Counted from the stretch's first letter, positions 1 through 9,698 are shown. The stretch: 64,000 nucleotides of DNA from Mycobacterium triplex (GCF_000689255.1 NZ_HG964447.1:186001-250000), one strand, 5' to 3'. Notes: generated by a model not told the origin, from the sequence alone. Program-made: numbers and translations.

Positions 1-1
1 G

Positions 2-76
2 ACCGCAAGCCGCCGCCCCGTTCCTCTGGCGGTGATGATCGCTGCCGCCGACGACATACAAGCACCGGAGAACTGA
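2..76 (+). CDS. 3' end of an upstream gene (partial)
   Basis: The first 76 bases carry an open frame of 24 codons ending in TGA at 74-76, just before the ATG at 78. The tail reads LAVMIAAADDIQAPEN, which has normal coding composition for this genome. The one-base gap to the next ATG would suit translational coupling. The family cannot be recognised from so short a tail. Confidence 0.4.
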   Translation, partial: TASRRPVPLAVMIAAADDIQAPEN

Positions 77-77
77 G

Positions 78-1391
78 ATGCGTACGCTGCCTAGGCGATT
101 CACCGCCGGTGACCCCGCGACCGCTAACGCGCCTGCTGGGGCACCGGCGGTGACCCCGGCGCTGCCCACCGCTGCGCCGATCACCGAGGACTGGCCGGGA
201 CGCGACCTGCTGGACACGCCGATGCTGGCGCGGGTGCTGCTGGCCGCGTGGGGCGGCGATGCTGCGGTCTGCGTTCCGGCTTGCCCCGGCGCGGGCAAGA
301 GCCGCCTGGTGGCGCTGCTGGCCGGTGCACTGGCTCACCGCGTGGCGCTGCGTGTGGCGGTGGCTGCACAGACCCGCGAGCAAGCCGCCGAGCTGGCTCG
401 GCGCATCGCCGCCGTCAGCGAGCGCGCTTCCCTGATCGTGTCGGGGGCTGGTAAGAAGCCGGTGATGGTGGACGGCATTCGCACGGTCGCGGGCCGCAGT
501 GTGCGATGGGAACACTCGACAGGCGGGGAAATTCTGATCGGCACCGCCGCTCGCTGGCTCTACGTCGATCCCAACCTGGCCGGAGCCGATGTACTCTTGG
601 TTGACGAGGCCTGGCAATGCACCTATGCCGACCTCGGCGCGCTGGGAAGCCTTGCACGGCAAGTGATTTGCGTTGGCGATCCCGGCCAGGTGGCACCCGT
701 GGTGACCGGCTCGACCGAGAAGTGGGAAGGCCAAGCCACCGGGCCACACCAACCCGCCCCGGCTGCGCTGCTGGCCGCACACGGCGATGCCATCACCATG
801 CACGAACTGACGAACTCCTGGCGACTTGGACCGCAGACCTGCGCGCTGTTGTCCCAGCATTTCTACCCGCAGATGCCGTTCACGTCGCGTCGTCCTGATG
901 AGACCGTGATCGCACCGGACGGTACGGTGCTGCCCGAAATCGTCAGTCGTCCAACGGAAGCGCTGAATGGGCCGACCGACCCGGCGCTGCTGACCGCCTT
1001 GGCTGAGCGGGTGCGTGAACTGACCTGGCATGACTACCGGCGCGGCGGTGTGTGCGAGGCGTTGACCGCCCGCGACATTGCAGTGGTGGTGCCGCATGTC
1101 GCCCAAGCCGGTGCGGTGCGGGCGCTCTTGGCCGACATGCCCGATGTACTGGTCGACACCGTCAATGCGCTGCAAGGCCTAGAAAGGCCCGCCGTTGTGG
1201 CCTTGCACCCGATGGCGGGGTATCGCAACGCGGAATCGTTCGCCCTTGACGCGGGACGCATGTGCGTGACCCTGAGCCGTCACCGGGCGCACCTGACCAT
1301 CCTCACCGACCCGGCTACCGCGCCAGTGTTGGACGCCACCGCCGACGATCCGCAAGCCGCTCACGCGCGGGCGGTGCTGGCCGCCATCTGA
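78..1391 (+). CDS. SF1 helicase-like ATPase
   Basis: A 437-residue P-loop ATPase with superfamily 1 helicase features. Residues 66-76 hold a Walker A motif (CPGAGKSR) and 172-178 a Walker B motif (VLLVDEA). The C-terminal third contains VDTVNALQGLE and CVTLSRHR, which resemble helicase motifs V and VI of the Upf1/Dna2 (AAA_12) type. At 437 residues it is short for a processive helicase, and no nuclease domain is visible. The start is ATG 78 with GGAGA about 8 bases upstream. The upstream reading frame ends one base before it, so it may be the last gene of an operon. A strong hairpin follows the stop. It may be cargo of the neighbouring Tn7-like element or part of the host locus; its substrate is unknown. 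Confidence 0.75.
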   Translation: MRTLPRRFTAGDPATANAPAGAPAVTPALPTAAPITEDWPGRDLLDTPMLARVLLAAWGGDAAVCVPACPGAGKSRLVALLAGALAHRVALRVAVAAQTREQAAELARRIAAVSERASLIVSGAGKKPVMVDGIRTVAGRSVRWEHSTGGEILIGTAARWLYVDPNLAGADVLLVDEAWQCTYADLGALGSLARQVICVGDPGQVAPVVTGSTEKWEGQATGPHQPAPAALLAAHGDAITMHELTNSWRLGPQTCALLSQHFYPQMPFTSRRPDETVIAPDGTVLPEIVSRPTEALNGPTDPALLTALAERVRELTWHDYRRGGVCEALTARDIAVVVPHVAQAGAVRALLADMPDVLVDTVNALQGLERPAVVALHPMAGYRNAESFALDAGRMCVTLSRHRAHLTILTDPATAPVLDATADDPQAAHARAVLAAI

Positions 1392-1412
1392 CCCGGTGGC
1401 TGGCAAACCCCT

Positions 1413-1449
1413 CGAACCCCCACCCGGCACGGGGTCGGGTGGGGGTTCG
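1413..1449 (+). terminator. Strong hairpin, likely terminator
   Basis: Perfect 14-bp arms, CGAACCCCCACCCG at 1413-1426 and its reverse complement at 1436-1449, with a 9-base loop. It lies 22 bases after the helicase-like gene. There is no U-tract, as is common for mycobacterial terminators. Confidence 0.75.
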
Positions 1450-1622
1450 ATATCTGTTGAGGCGGAACGGGTCTTCGTGTCGAGATGCAATGAAGATTAA
1501 CAAGCGTGCACTTGTTGTTAAACAACAGCGACAGCCGACCTGAGTGTCTGGCAGACATAAGTGCAGGTCATGCTGGTAACTGTCGACTCGGTCTCAAGAC
1601 CTTGTCAAAGTAGCTGCTCGAA
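1450..1622. other. Leader of the Tn7-like module; possible transposon end
   Basis: A lower-GC gap between the terminator and tniQ. It contains the inverted repeat TGTTG-TTAAA-CAACA near 1512-1527 and two GTCG/CGAC-containing segments in opposite orientation. Short repeats just outside the transposition genes are what TnsB-binding ends look like, but no clear 20-bp repeat family or target duplication could be matched on the right side, so the end is not proven. Confidence 0.3.
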
Positions 1623-3353
1623 ATGAGAGTCGCGCGACGCTGGCTTCCGCTTCAGGTGCAACCTCTTGAGGGTGAATCGATCGATTCGTGGTTGGAGGCC
1701 AGCGCACGTGCAATGGGTGGCACCGTCGGAACTCTTGCGGCGGCCGCGAAGCTTCCGGCTACCGCGAAGCCGCATTGGTTGACCTGGCTGCTGCCGGAGC
1801 AGGAACAGTTGCTCGAGGCGGCCACCGGTGTACCGGCGGAGTCGTTCGAAGCGATGACGCTGAGCAAGTACGACGGGACCGCCTTGCATATTGATGCGTA
1901 CACTGAGCGTCTCAATCCAAAGTTTCCCTTCGGAGCTCTGCCGAGGTCCCGGTTCTGCCCTGCATGCTTATGCGAAACGGGCGGCCGGTGGCAATTGCGC
2001 TGGCGCCTCGGTTGGTCCTTCGCGTGCCTGGAACACAATTGCCTCCTTGTTGACCAATGTCCTGGCTGCGGAAGCTATCAGCGATCGACCCAGTACTACC
2101 GCCGCATCCAGCCTCCAGCCACCTGCCGTTGCGGTCTTCCACTGGGAACGGTTCCAACGTTGCGGTGGACCGATAGACACAATTTTTCGTGGGCGCAGGA
2201 GGCGGTCAATGAGGTTATTGACGACGGCTACGCTGATTTCGGAATCTTTGACACCCACGTACGGCTTTTGCAGGAGGTCCTGGAGGCTGTCAGAAGCCTT
2301 GCCAACAGGATCTTGAACTATTCGTCGACCCACGGCCTGACGATTGAGGACGTTGAGGATGACCTGACGGGTGAGCATACGGTAGGTTTCGCGTCCTCAC
2401 AGGCGCGAGAAACACTGAATAACAAAGCGCCGCTTCGTGCTCTGGATGTTGCAGTCGGTACCACATTGGCCTTGAAGGTGTTGTGGGACGCAAGCGTGAC
2501 CGACTGTGGGATGGCCGCCCGATGGTTCATTGCAGGGCAGAACGCCACCAGCGGCCCAGCGGAAATCCGCTCATGCGCGCGAGATAGCGACATCGCCGCT
2601 GCCATCGTGTTGAAGGCGCGTAACGCCGATATGGGTCCTGAACTCCAGCTGCGATACCGCTCTGCAACGACGCTGCCGTGCGCACCGAGCCCGGGGCAGA
2701 AGCGAATCCAGAAGAAGGCTGCCCGGCTGCCGGCGGCAATCTGGTCGCAATGGGCGTCTGTGTTGCTATCGGGACGTCGCAAGACTTTGGTACTTCGCGA
2801 GACATTGTCGTGCGCCACACTGCTCGTGGGTGCAACCATCAGACCCGTTGCGGCAGTGCGCCTCCTAGGCGTCGTCGAGAGCCACAGCATTTTGAATAAC
2901 AGGCTGTGGGTTTTGTGCGACTCAAGCTACTGGGAGCCGATGCAGCAGGCGCTCGTCCGGTTAAGCGACTTCCTAGAGCAGGGCGACGGTGGCCGGATCA
3001 ACTACGAGCGCCGCCGCCAGCTCGATTACTCCCTGTTGGTCAGCGATGACTTCTGGCAGCAACAGGTAGAAGGCGATGCTGGCTCGCTGCCGACGGTGAG
3101 CTCGGTTGTGGCCGCGCGTTGTTATTTGATTGAACGAATAAGTGGGTCCCCGCGTCTCGCCCTTCATTTCCACCCCGAGTTGGACTACTGGAGTTTGACG
3201 AAGCTCGTGGCCGCTTTCACGGCGCACCTGACCGAGCCGACGGTGGCGGCGCTGGATCAGCGTGCACGGAGCTTCCTTGCGGAGCAGGGAGTCAGTGAAC
3301 CGGTGTACTGGCACCCGCCTCTTAAACTGCTTGAGGGACTTGACTTCTCGTAG
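1623..3353 (+). CDS. tniQ: TniQ-family target selector (first copy)
   Basis: A 576-residue protein of the TniQ/TnsD family, the DNA-binding target selector of Tn7-like transposons that recruits the TnsC ATPase. The N-terminus (residues 8-25) matches the usual PLQ.LEGESI.SWL opening. The zinc-binding region has Cys112, Cys115, Cys135, His138, Cys146 and Cys149, with CRCG at 168-171. The length is in the TnsD range rather than that of a short CRISPR-associated TniQ, so the long C-terminal part (180-576) probably reads a specific attachment sequence. It starts at ATG 1623 and is followed by tnsA, tnsB and tnsC on the same strand. No CRISPR array or cas gene is present in the window. Confidence 0.88.
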   Translation: MRVARRWLPLQVQPLEGESIDSWLEASARAMGGTVGTLAAAAKLPATAKPHWLTWLLPEQEQLLEAATGVPAESFEAMTLSKYDGTALHIDAYTERLNPKFPFGALPRSRFCPACLCETGGRWQLRWRLGWSFACLEHNCLLVDQCPGCGSYQRSTQYYRRIQPPATCRCGLPLGTVPTLRWTDRHNFSWAQEAVNEVIDDGYADFGIFDTHVRLLQEVLEAVRSLANRILNYSSTHGLTIEDVEDDLTGEHTVGFASSQARETLNNKAPLRALDVAVGTTLALKVLWDASVTDCGMAARWFIAGQNATSGPAEIRSCARDSDIAAAIVLKARNADMGPELQLRYRSATTLPCAPSPGQKRIQKKAARLPAAIWSQWASVLLSGRRKTLVLRETLSCATLLVGATIRPVAAVRLLGVVESHSILNNRLWVLCDSSYWEPMQQALVRLSDFLEQGDGGRINYERRRQLDYSLLVSDDFWQQQVEGDAGSLPTVSSVVAARCYLIERISGSPRLALHFHPELDYWSLTKLVAAFTAHLTEPTVAALDQRARSFLAEQGVSEPVYWHPPLKLLEGLDFS

Positions 3354-3497
3354 GTGGCACACGGAACCGTGAGTGCACAGCAAATGCTGTGCACGAGTGA
3401 AAATGCACGTAAAAGTTTCGAAAATCGACCCAGTAGCTACCTCCAAACTGCATATCGTGGCGCACCTGACCCTACGTCGAAGGTGGAGGTAAATCCG

Positions 3498-4265
3498 ATG
3501 AGTCGCAACAATGCACGGCAAAATGGTCAAGGCGGAGCAGATGGCGTCGTGCAGCTTGAGTGGACACTGCGTTTCCGCGACGGTGTGAAAACCGTATGGC
3601 TATGGCAAGTCCAAGGTGCTCCACCACTGGACCTGCTGGCTCCGATCCGGACGCCTAGGTCGTCGGCGAGTAATCGCCATATCCCAGTGTCGGCTTACAC
3701 ATTTACCAATTCTGGTGTCGTACATCTGGAATCAGGGCTTGAGCACGACCTGGTTCGCATGCTCGATCGTGACTCCACCGTCTTACGAATAATTTCCCAA
3801 CCATTCCGGTTGTCATGGCATACCGAAGAACCGGTTACCCACTTCCCCGACCTATTGACCCAGCACATCGATGGCAGTGTCACCGTATGGGATGTCAGAC
3901 CGCAAGAAAAGCAAGACGACGACTTTCAGGCCAAGAGCGTCGTCACCCGCCGTGCCTGCGAGCGGGTCGGATGGCGCTACACGGTGTTCGCCGGAACGAC
4001 CGTAACGGAACGAATGAACATGTTGTGGCTGCACGGATTTCGCCACAGGCCTCCATGGGCAACGCATTTCGAGGAACAGATACAGCAGCTGGCTGAATGT
4101 GGCGACACGACGGTGGGCTCGCTTCTTTCGGCAGATGACGGGACCGGCGAACTCAAAACGGTGGTCTGGCACATGGTGTGGACGGGCGCATTGGACATCG
4201 ACATGACCGTGCCGTGGACGCTGCACACACCCGTTGTAGTGAGCAAGGAGATGAGCCATGTCTAG
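3498..4265 (+). CDS. tnsA: TnsA-like transposon endonuclease
   Basis: A 255-residue TnsA-like endonuclease, the subunit that cuts the 5' ends of the transposon so that TnsAB excises it cleanly. The PD-(D/E)XK-like core shows Glu82 (GLEHDL), Asp118 (HFPDLL) and Asp132-Val-Arg134 (VWDVRP). In Tn7 TnsA the matching final motif is Gln-x-Lys; the D-x-R-P form seen here resembles what I recall for actinobacterial homologues. The start is ATG 3498, chosen because GGTGGAGGT lies 8 bases upstream; the frame is open back to 3354 but that stretch is poorly protein-like. The last 8 bases overlap tnsB, implying coupled translation. A TnsA beside TnsB predicts cut-and-paste rather than replicative transposition. 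Confidence 0.85.
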   Translation: MSRNNARQNGQGGADGVVQLEWTLRFRDGVKTVWLWQVQGAPPLDLLAPIRTPRSSASNRHIPVSAYTFTNSGVVHLESGLEHDLVRMLDRDSTVLRIISQPFRLSWHTEEPVTHFPDLLTQHIDGSVTVWDVRPQEKQDDDFQAKSVVTRRACERVGWRYTVFAGTTVTERMNMLWLHGFRHRPPWATHFEEQIQQLAECGDTTVGSLLSADDGTGELKTVVWHMVWTGALDIDMTVPWTLHTPVVVSKEMSHV

Positions 4266-6396
4266 CGGCCGTACCAGCCTTGTCGAAGGAACACGCGTAC
4301 TGACTTATCGAGGGTTCGCGGTCATCGACAAAGTCGAAGCAGCCGGCGTCATCTTGCAGCATGCCTCCGGCGACACAACGAAAACCGGTTATGCGGAAAT
4401 TGATTCAATCCGCACCCTTGACAACGGCGAAGTGTCAGCCCTCTGCGAACCGCTTCGCCCACGGTGGGACGCCCTCAGCGACGAAGCCCGCGAGTCGGCG
4501 CTGTTCAAGTTGGGAATTGTTCAAGAGATCTTGACCGGTTACCGAGACGGCCATCCCGCTCTGGCACGTCCTGGCGAGCCGAGACCGCCGTTCGGTCCGA
4601 GTGGGGCTTCGGAGAGCCAGCGCTGCACTGCGATGGCCATGGAATTGAATCTTGGAGCGCAACTCGATCGCAAACCGCCCCGCCGAATCCAGGACGAGGA
4701 TTGCAGCACAGCGCATTACAGCCCGGTCACGATCAGAAGCTGGGTACGCGGGTTCAAAGAGCGTGGCCTGCTCGCGCTGATCGACGCACGAAGTACTCGC
4801 CAAAGCAAGTCTTGGGAGTTGATCGACGAGCGATACCGCCAGGTGGCCACCCAGATAGTCGACACCTTGGACGGGGACCGATCGACCATCTCCAACCAGG
4901 AGGTCGATCGCCGAACCAGAGTTCGACTGAAGGAAAACGGGATTGAGGACTTCCAGGCACCGCAGAGAATCACCCGCCAGTTCCTGGCTGCCCTCAAACG
5001 GGAGCGAGGAGCAACGACGCGTGCACAAAAGAGCCGGAAGCTCCGCAAGGTTTCAGGCGCAAAACACTACCCGGCGATTCGCCCGGGCCAGGTGGTCGCC
5101 ATCGACGTCACCCGCGCCGACAATCTCGTCTACGACACACTGACCGGCCGCGCATGCAGCGTGGAAATCATCACCGCCATCGATGTCGCGACCCGCGTGG
5201 TTCTCGCGCTACGCGTCGTTCCCAGAAGCGCCAATGGTATCGAGGCAGGGCTGCTGCTCTACGACATCTGCCGCCCCTTCTCATTGCTGGTCGAGGGCAC
5301 GTCCATCAGTCAATGGAGGTGGGCGGGCCTGCCTGGGCAGCTCGACCTCCGCGGCGTGGCCGTACGGGTGGGCAAGCGCCTGCTGGCACCGGACTTCAGC
5401 ACTCTGCAGGGCGAGCACGGCGTTCCGTCCGTGCTACCGGATGCCATCCGATGCGACCACGGATCAATCTTCGTCTCTCAACATTTCCGGGCGCTGCTAG
5501 CGACCCTGGGAATCGATCTGATGCTCAATCGCGGCGGCAAGGCCAACGACAACCCACATGTGGAACGTTGGCACGAAACCATTCAGCGTGGGTTGCAGCA
5601 GATCCCGGGATACAAGGGCCGCAACACCTCTGAGCGCGGCAGACTGGTTAGCGATGAGCCCCTGTTGACCGCATCGCAGCTGCGGGATCACTTACGTCGT
5701 TTCGTCGCACTCGATTACCACCGCAGCGCGCATGAGGGCCTGATCCTGCCCGGTGAAGAGGAGGCAAGGATGTGCCCTCTCGAGATGTGGGATGCGATGA
5801 CTGAACTCACTGGGCGAATCGATGTGCCGCAAAATCCGGATCTGATCTACCAGTTCCTCCCGGTTCGATGGGGGACCATCAGCCACGCCGGTGTGGAGTT
5901 CAAGAACCTGGTGTACGACTCGCTGAAAGTCTTTGAGCCCTATCGTTCGGTGCCAGTCGGGCAGTTCCGACCTGAAGACCGCGCGGCACCCTTCTTCTAC
6001 GATCCGCAAGATCTCTCGCGGATCTGGTTTCGCGATCCCGCGACGAACCGAGTCGAACCCATTGAATGGCGCGGCTCTGACCACACCGTCGCGCCAATGA
6101 CAGCGGCGATCGTCGACGCCGCGCGGCGACGGATACGCCACCGAGGCGGAAACCTGGTCTTGAATCGGAATTCCGCCACGCGCCAGATCCTCGACGAACT
6201 CACCCAGATCACCGAGGCACCTGCAAAACCGAAACTACGCAAGAAGCTCATCGCTGCCCGGTTGCGGGTGGAGCAGGCCAAGGCCGATCACGCCGAGGCG
6301 CAGCAGCATCAAGACCAGGTGCAGCCCCCGCGGTCACACCCACGGCGGCCATCGCCGGCGCACGACCTGTGGCCCGAGCTTCCGGAAGGTGCCTAA
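4258..6396 (+). CDS. tnsB: TnsB-like DDE transposase
   Basis: A 712-residue transposase of the TnsB/TniA/MuA retroviral-integrase superfamily, which binds the transposon ends and joins the 3' ends to the target. HTH regions occupy roughly residues 80-260. The catalytic core has Asp283 (VVAIDVT), Asp400 (IRCDHGS) and Glu436 (NPHVERWHE), a DD35E spacing. A Mu-type beta-barrel follows near 540-610, and a charged tail (660-712) may contact TnsC. All catalytic residues are present and there is no internal stop, so the gene looks functional. It overlaps tnsA by 8 bases and tnsC follows within 3 bases. Confidence 0.92.
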   Translation: MSSGRTSLVEGTRVLTYRGFAVIDKVEAAGVILQHASGDTTKTGYAEIDSIRTLDNGEVSALCEPLRPRWDALSDEARESALFKLGIVQEILTGYRDGHPALARPGEPRPPFGPSGASESQRCTAMAMELNLGAQLDRKPPRRIQDEDCSTAHYSPVTIRSWVRGFKERGLLALIDARSTRQSKSWELIDERYRQVATQIVDTLDGDRSTISNQEVDRRTRVRLKENGIEDFQAPQRITRQFLAALKRERGATTRAQKSRKLRKVSGAKHYPAIRPGQVVAIDVTRADNLVYDTLTGRACSVEIITAIDVATRVVLALRVVPRSANGIEAGLLLYDICRPFSLLVEGTSISQWRWAGLPGQLDLRGVAVRVGKRLLAPDFSTLQGEHGVPSVLPDAIRCDHGSIFVSQHFRALLATLGIDLMLNRGGKANDNPHVERWHETIQRGLQQIPGYKGRNTSERGRLVSDEPLLTASQLRDHLRRFVALDYHRSAHEGLILPGEEEARMCPLEMWDAMTELTGRIDVPQNPDLIYQFLPVRWGTISHAGVEFKNLVYDSLKVFEPYRSVPVGQFRPEDRAAPFFYDPQDLSRIWFRDPATNRVEPIEWRGSDHTVAPMTAAIVDAARRRIRHRGGNLVLNRNSATRQILDELTQITEAPAKPKLRKKLIAARLRVEQAKADHAEAQQHQDQVQPPRSHPRRPSPAHDLWPELPEGA

Positions 6397-6398
6397 AC

Positions 6399-7427
6399 GT
6401 GGATGCCCAGCTATGGCACGACTACTGCACGATGCAGCCACCAGCAGAGCCCCAACCGGTCACCGTGCGGCAGTGGAAGGTAATGACACGTCAGCAACGG
6501 GCAGGCCACATCGACCATTTGACCGAATGGCTACAGAGCCTGTTTCTGCCCACCGGCGACGTGGTGGCGATCTACGACGCTATCGACCACATTGTTCGAA
6601 TCAACAAGTTGACTCCACCGGGCGCGAAGAGCTTGCCCGCGCTCTCAGGACCGAACTACGCCGGCAAGAGCACGATGATGATGCGTTGGGCGCGCGAGAA
6701 GTACTTAGCGTGGATCGCTGACGCCGAACTGGACCCCTACGGGCGGCCGATCATCCGCCCCGAACCGGGGTGGGAAGTCGACCTGGATCCCGTTGTATGG
6801 ATCGACCTCGACGCCGCTGCCCAGATTAAGGACGTCGACGCAGCAATCCTGGGGTTCTTCCACCTTTCGGCCGAGGGAGCAAAACGCGACATATCGATGG
6901 CGGCGATGGACGCGGTTCGAAGACACCGAACACAGATCGTCATTATCGATGACGTTCACCTGCTCAAGACGAACTGGAAATCGGGACGCGACGTGCTCGA
7001 CCACATCAAGCACCTCAATACACGCCTTGGCCAGATCGGCGTCACACTTGTTCTCATCGGTGCCGATCTCGAAGCCCGAGACCTAGTGCATGACCCACAA
7101 ATCGCGGCCCGTCTCCGGCTGAATCGGTTCGGGCCGTACGAGATCGACGATCTCGACGCCGATCGGATCGGTTGGCAAGTGATCGTGCGCGATTTCGAGA
7201 GACTGCTGCTGCCTCATCTGCCGCGAAGTCGACCGAACGAGCTGCACACCAAGCTTGCGGCCGAGCTCTACCACCGCACGCACGGCTACCTCGGAGACCT
7301 CAAAGCGCTGCTCTGCGAGGCGACGATCGGGGCAATCACTGATGGCACCCACAGGATCCTGCTCCGGCATCTCAACGTCGTGACGTTGAGCAAACGTGCA
7401 GAGGAACAACGTCTGGTACCCAGCTGA
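6399..7427 (+). CDS. tnsC: TnsC/TniB-like AAA+ transposition regulator
   Basis: An AAA+ ATPase of about 342 residues, of the kind that bridges target-bound TniQ and the TnsAB transposase. With GTG 6399 as start, Walker A is at residues 84-92 (GPNYAGKST) and Walker B at 181-189 (VIIDDVHLL). LIGADLEA further on fits sensor I. GTG 6399 is preferred because GGAAGG lies about 10 bases upstream and it is 3 bases after the tnsB stop; ATG 6432 is possible. This is the last gene of the tniQ-tnsA-tnsB-tnsC unit. It is intact, and the IS21 element begins about 150 bases after its stop. Confidence 0.88.
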   Translation: MDAQLWHDYCTMQPPAEPQPVTVRQWKVMTRQQRAGHIDHLTEWLQSLFLPTGDVVAIYDAIDHIVRINKLTPPGAKSLPALSGPNYAGKSTMMMRWAREKYLAWIADAELDPYGRPIIRPEPGWEVDLDPVVWIDLDAAAQIKDVDAAILGFFHLSAEGAKRDISMAAMDAVRRHRTQIVIIDDVHLLKTNWKSGRDVLDHIKHLNTRLGQIGVTLVLIGADLEARDLVHDPQIAARLRLNRFGPYEIDDLDADRIGWQVIVRDFERLLLPHLPRSRPNELHTKLAAELYHRTHGYLGDLKALLCEATIGAITDGTHRILLRHLNVVTLSKRAEEQRLVPS

Positions 7428-7584
7428 AAAGCTGGGCAACGCCAGCACAAAGTCACGGCGATGGTCCAGTGACCGCTGCGCCGATCGCACCTCCTCGACC
7501 GGAATGACGCGCGATGGCTGGTCGCAGGGCGTGTGGTGCGTTTACCGGTGTGCGGACCCAGGTTGAACCTCGAACATCGCAATG

Positions 7585-8412
7585 TCAACGTGATTTGGCT
7601 CCGGTTTGACGGCTTGATTTGGCCCCGGTCGTGTTGGGGGGTTTCGCGTTTCGTGCGTGGGCGAGTCGGTAGGAGGTGCTGCCGGTTTCGATGATCTGTC
7701 CGGCGAAGGTGAGCCGGTCGACGATGGCGGCGCAGAGTCGGGGGTCGGTGAAGGTCTTCGTCCAGGAGGAGAACGGCTCATTGGAGGCAATGGCGATCGC
7801 GGAGCGTTCTTCTCGTTCGGTGAGGACTTGGAAGAGCAGCTCGGCGCCGCGGCGGTCCAGTTGCAGGTATCCCAGTTCATCGACCAGGAGCAGATCGACG
7901 CGGCCGTAGCGGGTGATGAGTTTGGTCAGGTGTTTGTCATCGGCGGCTTCGACGAGTTCATTGACCAGCTTGCTGGCCAGGGTGTAGCGGACGGTGTAGC
8001 CGGCTTCGGCGGCCAGGGTGCCCAGGGCGATGAGTAGGTGACTTTTCCCGGTGCCGGAGTCACCGATCAAACACAAGGGGTATCCGGCTTTGACCCAGTC
8101 GCAGCTGGCCAGCTGGCCGATGATCGCGGGGTTGATGGCGGGGTTGGCCTCATAAAAGAAGTCCTCCAAGCGTTTAGGGCGGGGGAAGCCGGCGTCGCGG
8201 ATACGCCGGTCCGCGCGGCGGCGGGTGCGGTCGTCGCATTCTGCAATCACCAACTCGGAGAGGAACTCGAGATAGGTCAGATGTTCACGTTGCGCGGGGG
8301 TGGCGGCGATCTCGCTGAACCGGTCACGGATGGTGGGCAGTCGCAGCATGCGGCAGCCCTGCTCAATGGCCGCGGTGGCGGCCTGCTCGGTGACTGCGCG
8401 TCGGGCGGTCAT
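7585..8412 (-). CDS. istB: IstB ATPase of the IS21 element
   Basis: A 275-residue IstB AAA+ helper protein, which assembles on target DNA for the IstA transposase. It has Walker A (GDSGTGKSH) and Walker B (VDLLLVDELGYL), then the sensor region IAIASNEPFSSW and the arginine-finger segment AAIVDRLTFAG. The ATG at 8412 overlaps the istA stop in an ATGA arrangement, the usual IS21 coupling. The C-terminal tail (TTGAKSSRQTGAKSR) is encoded by the terminal-repeat sequence of the element. The frame is intact, in contrast to istA. Confidence 0.88.
   Translation of the reverse strand: MTARRAVTEQAATAAIEQGCRMLRLPTIRDRFSEIAATPAQREHLTYLEFLSELVIAECDDRTRRRADRRIRDAGFPRPKRLEDFFYEANPAINPAIIGQLASCDWVKAGYPLCLIGDSGTGKSHLLIALGTLAAEAGYTVRYTLASKLVNELVEAADDKHLTKLITRYGRVDLLLVDELGYLQLDRRGAELLFQVLTEREERSAIAIASNEPFSSWTKTFTDPRLCAAIVDRLTFAGQIIETGSTSYRLAHARNAKPPNTTGAKSSRQTGAKSR
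7590..7630. repeat. IS21 left-end terminal repeats
   Basis: Two copies of the terminal unit, TGATTTGGCTCCGG and CTTGATTTGGCCCCGG, which are the inverted counterparts of the right-end repeats at 11313-11449. They are the presumed IstA binding sites. Confidence 0.75.
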
Positions 8413-9489
8413 GAGGTCTCCCTGCCGAGCAGGATGTCGTATTTGTCCATGCAGGGCAGCGGCTGCGCGTGGGGGCACCCCGGCGCGGTGGGCGGCCAGG
8501 ACCAGCACCTGCGCGCCGGGCTGAACCACATCGCCTGCAGGAAGCGTGGTTCGGCGCTCGGTGGCCTTGCGGGCCTCCAGGGCGACCACATCGGGGTTGA
8601 CCGAGCCGACCGCCAGGGCGGCGGTGATCCCGGCGAGCCCGGTCGAGGTGACGGTGCAGCAACAGGACTTCCACTAGGGCACGGGTGCCCGCCGCGTCGC
8701 CGTGGGCCCTGCGGGCGGCGGCCCGGAATCGCTCGTGCCCGGCAGTGAACACCTTGGCCGCACGGGCCTGTGACAACGCGGTCGCCCCGGATAGCGCGCC
8801 GGGCTTGCGCAACAAGATCTCCAGATAGTGATCCAGATCAAGGACTTTGGCGCACTTGCCGATCGCCCGCTGATGGCGGGCCACCACCACAGTGCGGTCA
8901 TGACGGTCACCGTCGAGGCCGACAGCTTCACCCGCAGCCGATGGCCGATGAAACGGGCCGGCACCGAGTACTGGTTGCACCGCACCATCACCTGCGCGTA
9001 GCGGTCCACCCGCGGGGTCAGGGTCAGCGTAGTGTCGAACGCCTCGCTGGGCAGCGACCGCAGCAGGGTCTGCTCCATCGCCCAGTCCTGGGCCACGCTG
9101 GTGGCCCGGTTGCCGATCCGGCGGGCGTCATCAGCGTCATCGGCGGCTTCCAGCAGGGCGTTGAGTTCATCGATGGAGTTCACCACCGGCATCGGCACGC
9201 AGTGGTTGCGGCGAAACCGCCCGCCCTCGTGTCCGGGCTGGCAGTACCAGGCCTCAAATCCGTAATGGGAGCGAAAGGCGATCCAGCGGTCGTTCTCCTG
9301 CCGCGAGCGCCCGAACAGCACCTGTTTGACCGCGCTGTTGAGGTTGTCGTAGCGGATCTTGTCCACCGGGACACCGCCGAGCCGTTCGAATGCATGAACG
9401 TGGCCCTCCAAAAACGCTTCCTGACCGGCGGTCACAGACACCCGATGCGCTGCCCGGCCCGAGTAGGACAACCTCAGTGTCAGGGTGAG

Positions 9490-9670
9490 GTTGCCGCTTG
9501 TTGCGGTGGTTGGATCCTGATCGCCTGGTGTTTGGCTCGTAGGCTCGTTGCCGCCTTCGGGTTGGCGTTCATGCGTTTTGTCGGCATCAGGTGTGAAGGA
9601 CCGGCCGGCGTGACTTGATAGGAGCGTGGCATCGCCCCCACTGAGATGTGTCCGCCGACCGGCCCAACCG
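9490..9670 (+). ncRNA. Candidate bridge RNA of the IS110 element
   Basis: The non-coding upstream end has four short guide-like matches in bridge-RNA order. GTAGG at 9539-9543 equals the left target flank (9463-9467). ATGCGTTT at 9571-9578 is the reverse complement of the right target flank (10760-10767). ATAGG at 9618-9622 equals the right element end (10753-10757). CACTGAG at 9639-9645 is the reverse complement of the left element end (9473-9479). A hairpin with a TTCG loop (9550-9566) separates the first two, as expected for a target-binding loop. The 5' and 3' ends of the RNA are estimates. Bridge RNAs at this position are established for IS110-group elements; the assignment here is inferred from these matches. 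Confidence 0.65.
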
Positions 9671-9698
9671 TCACCTCACAGTGAAGGAGGCAACCTCC

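Noticed and set aside
1450..1622. A defined left end of the Tn7-like element
   Set aside because: Inverted and direct short repeats are present, but no matching set or target duplication was found on the right, so the claim is kept only as a possibility.
7657..8748. Long plus-strand open frames opposite istB and istA
   Set aside because: They are the antisense of the IS21 genes. The minus-strand reading has clear IstB motifs, so the plus-strand frames are shadows.
9648..9698. Upstream ATG as the start of the IS110 transposase
   Set aside because: The ATG at 9699 has GTGAAGGAGG at proper spacing and begins the conserved VVVGADVHK block; the 17 extra residues would overlap the RNA region.
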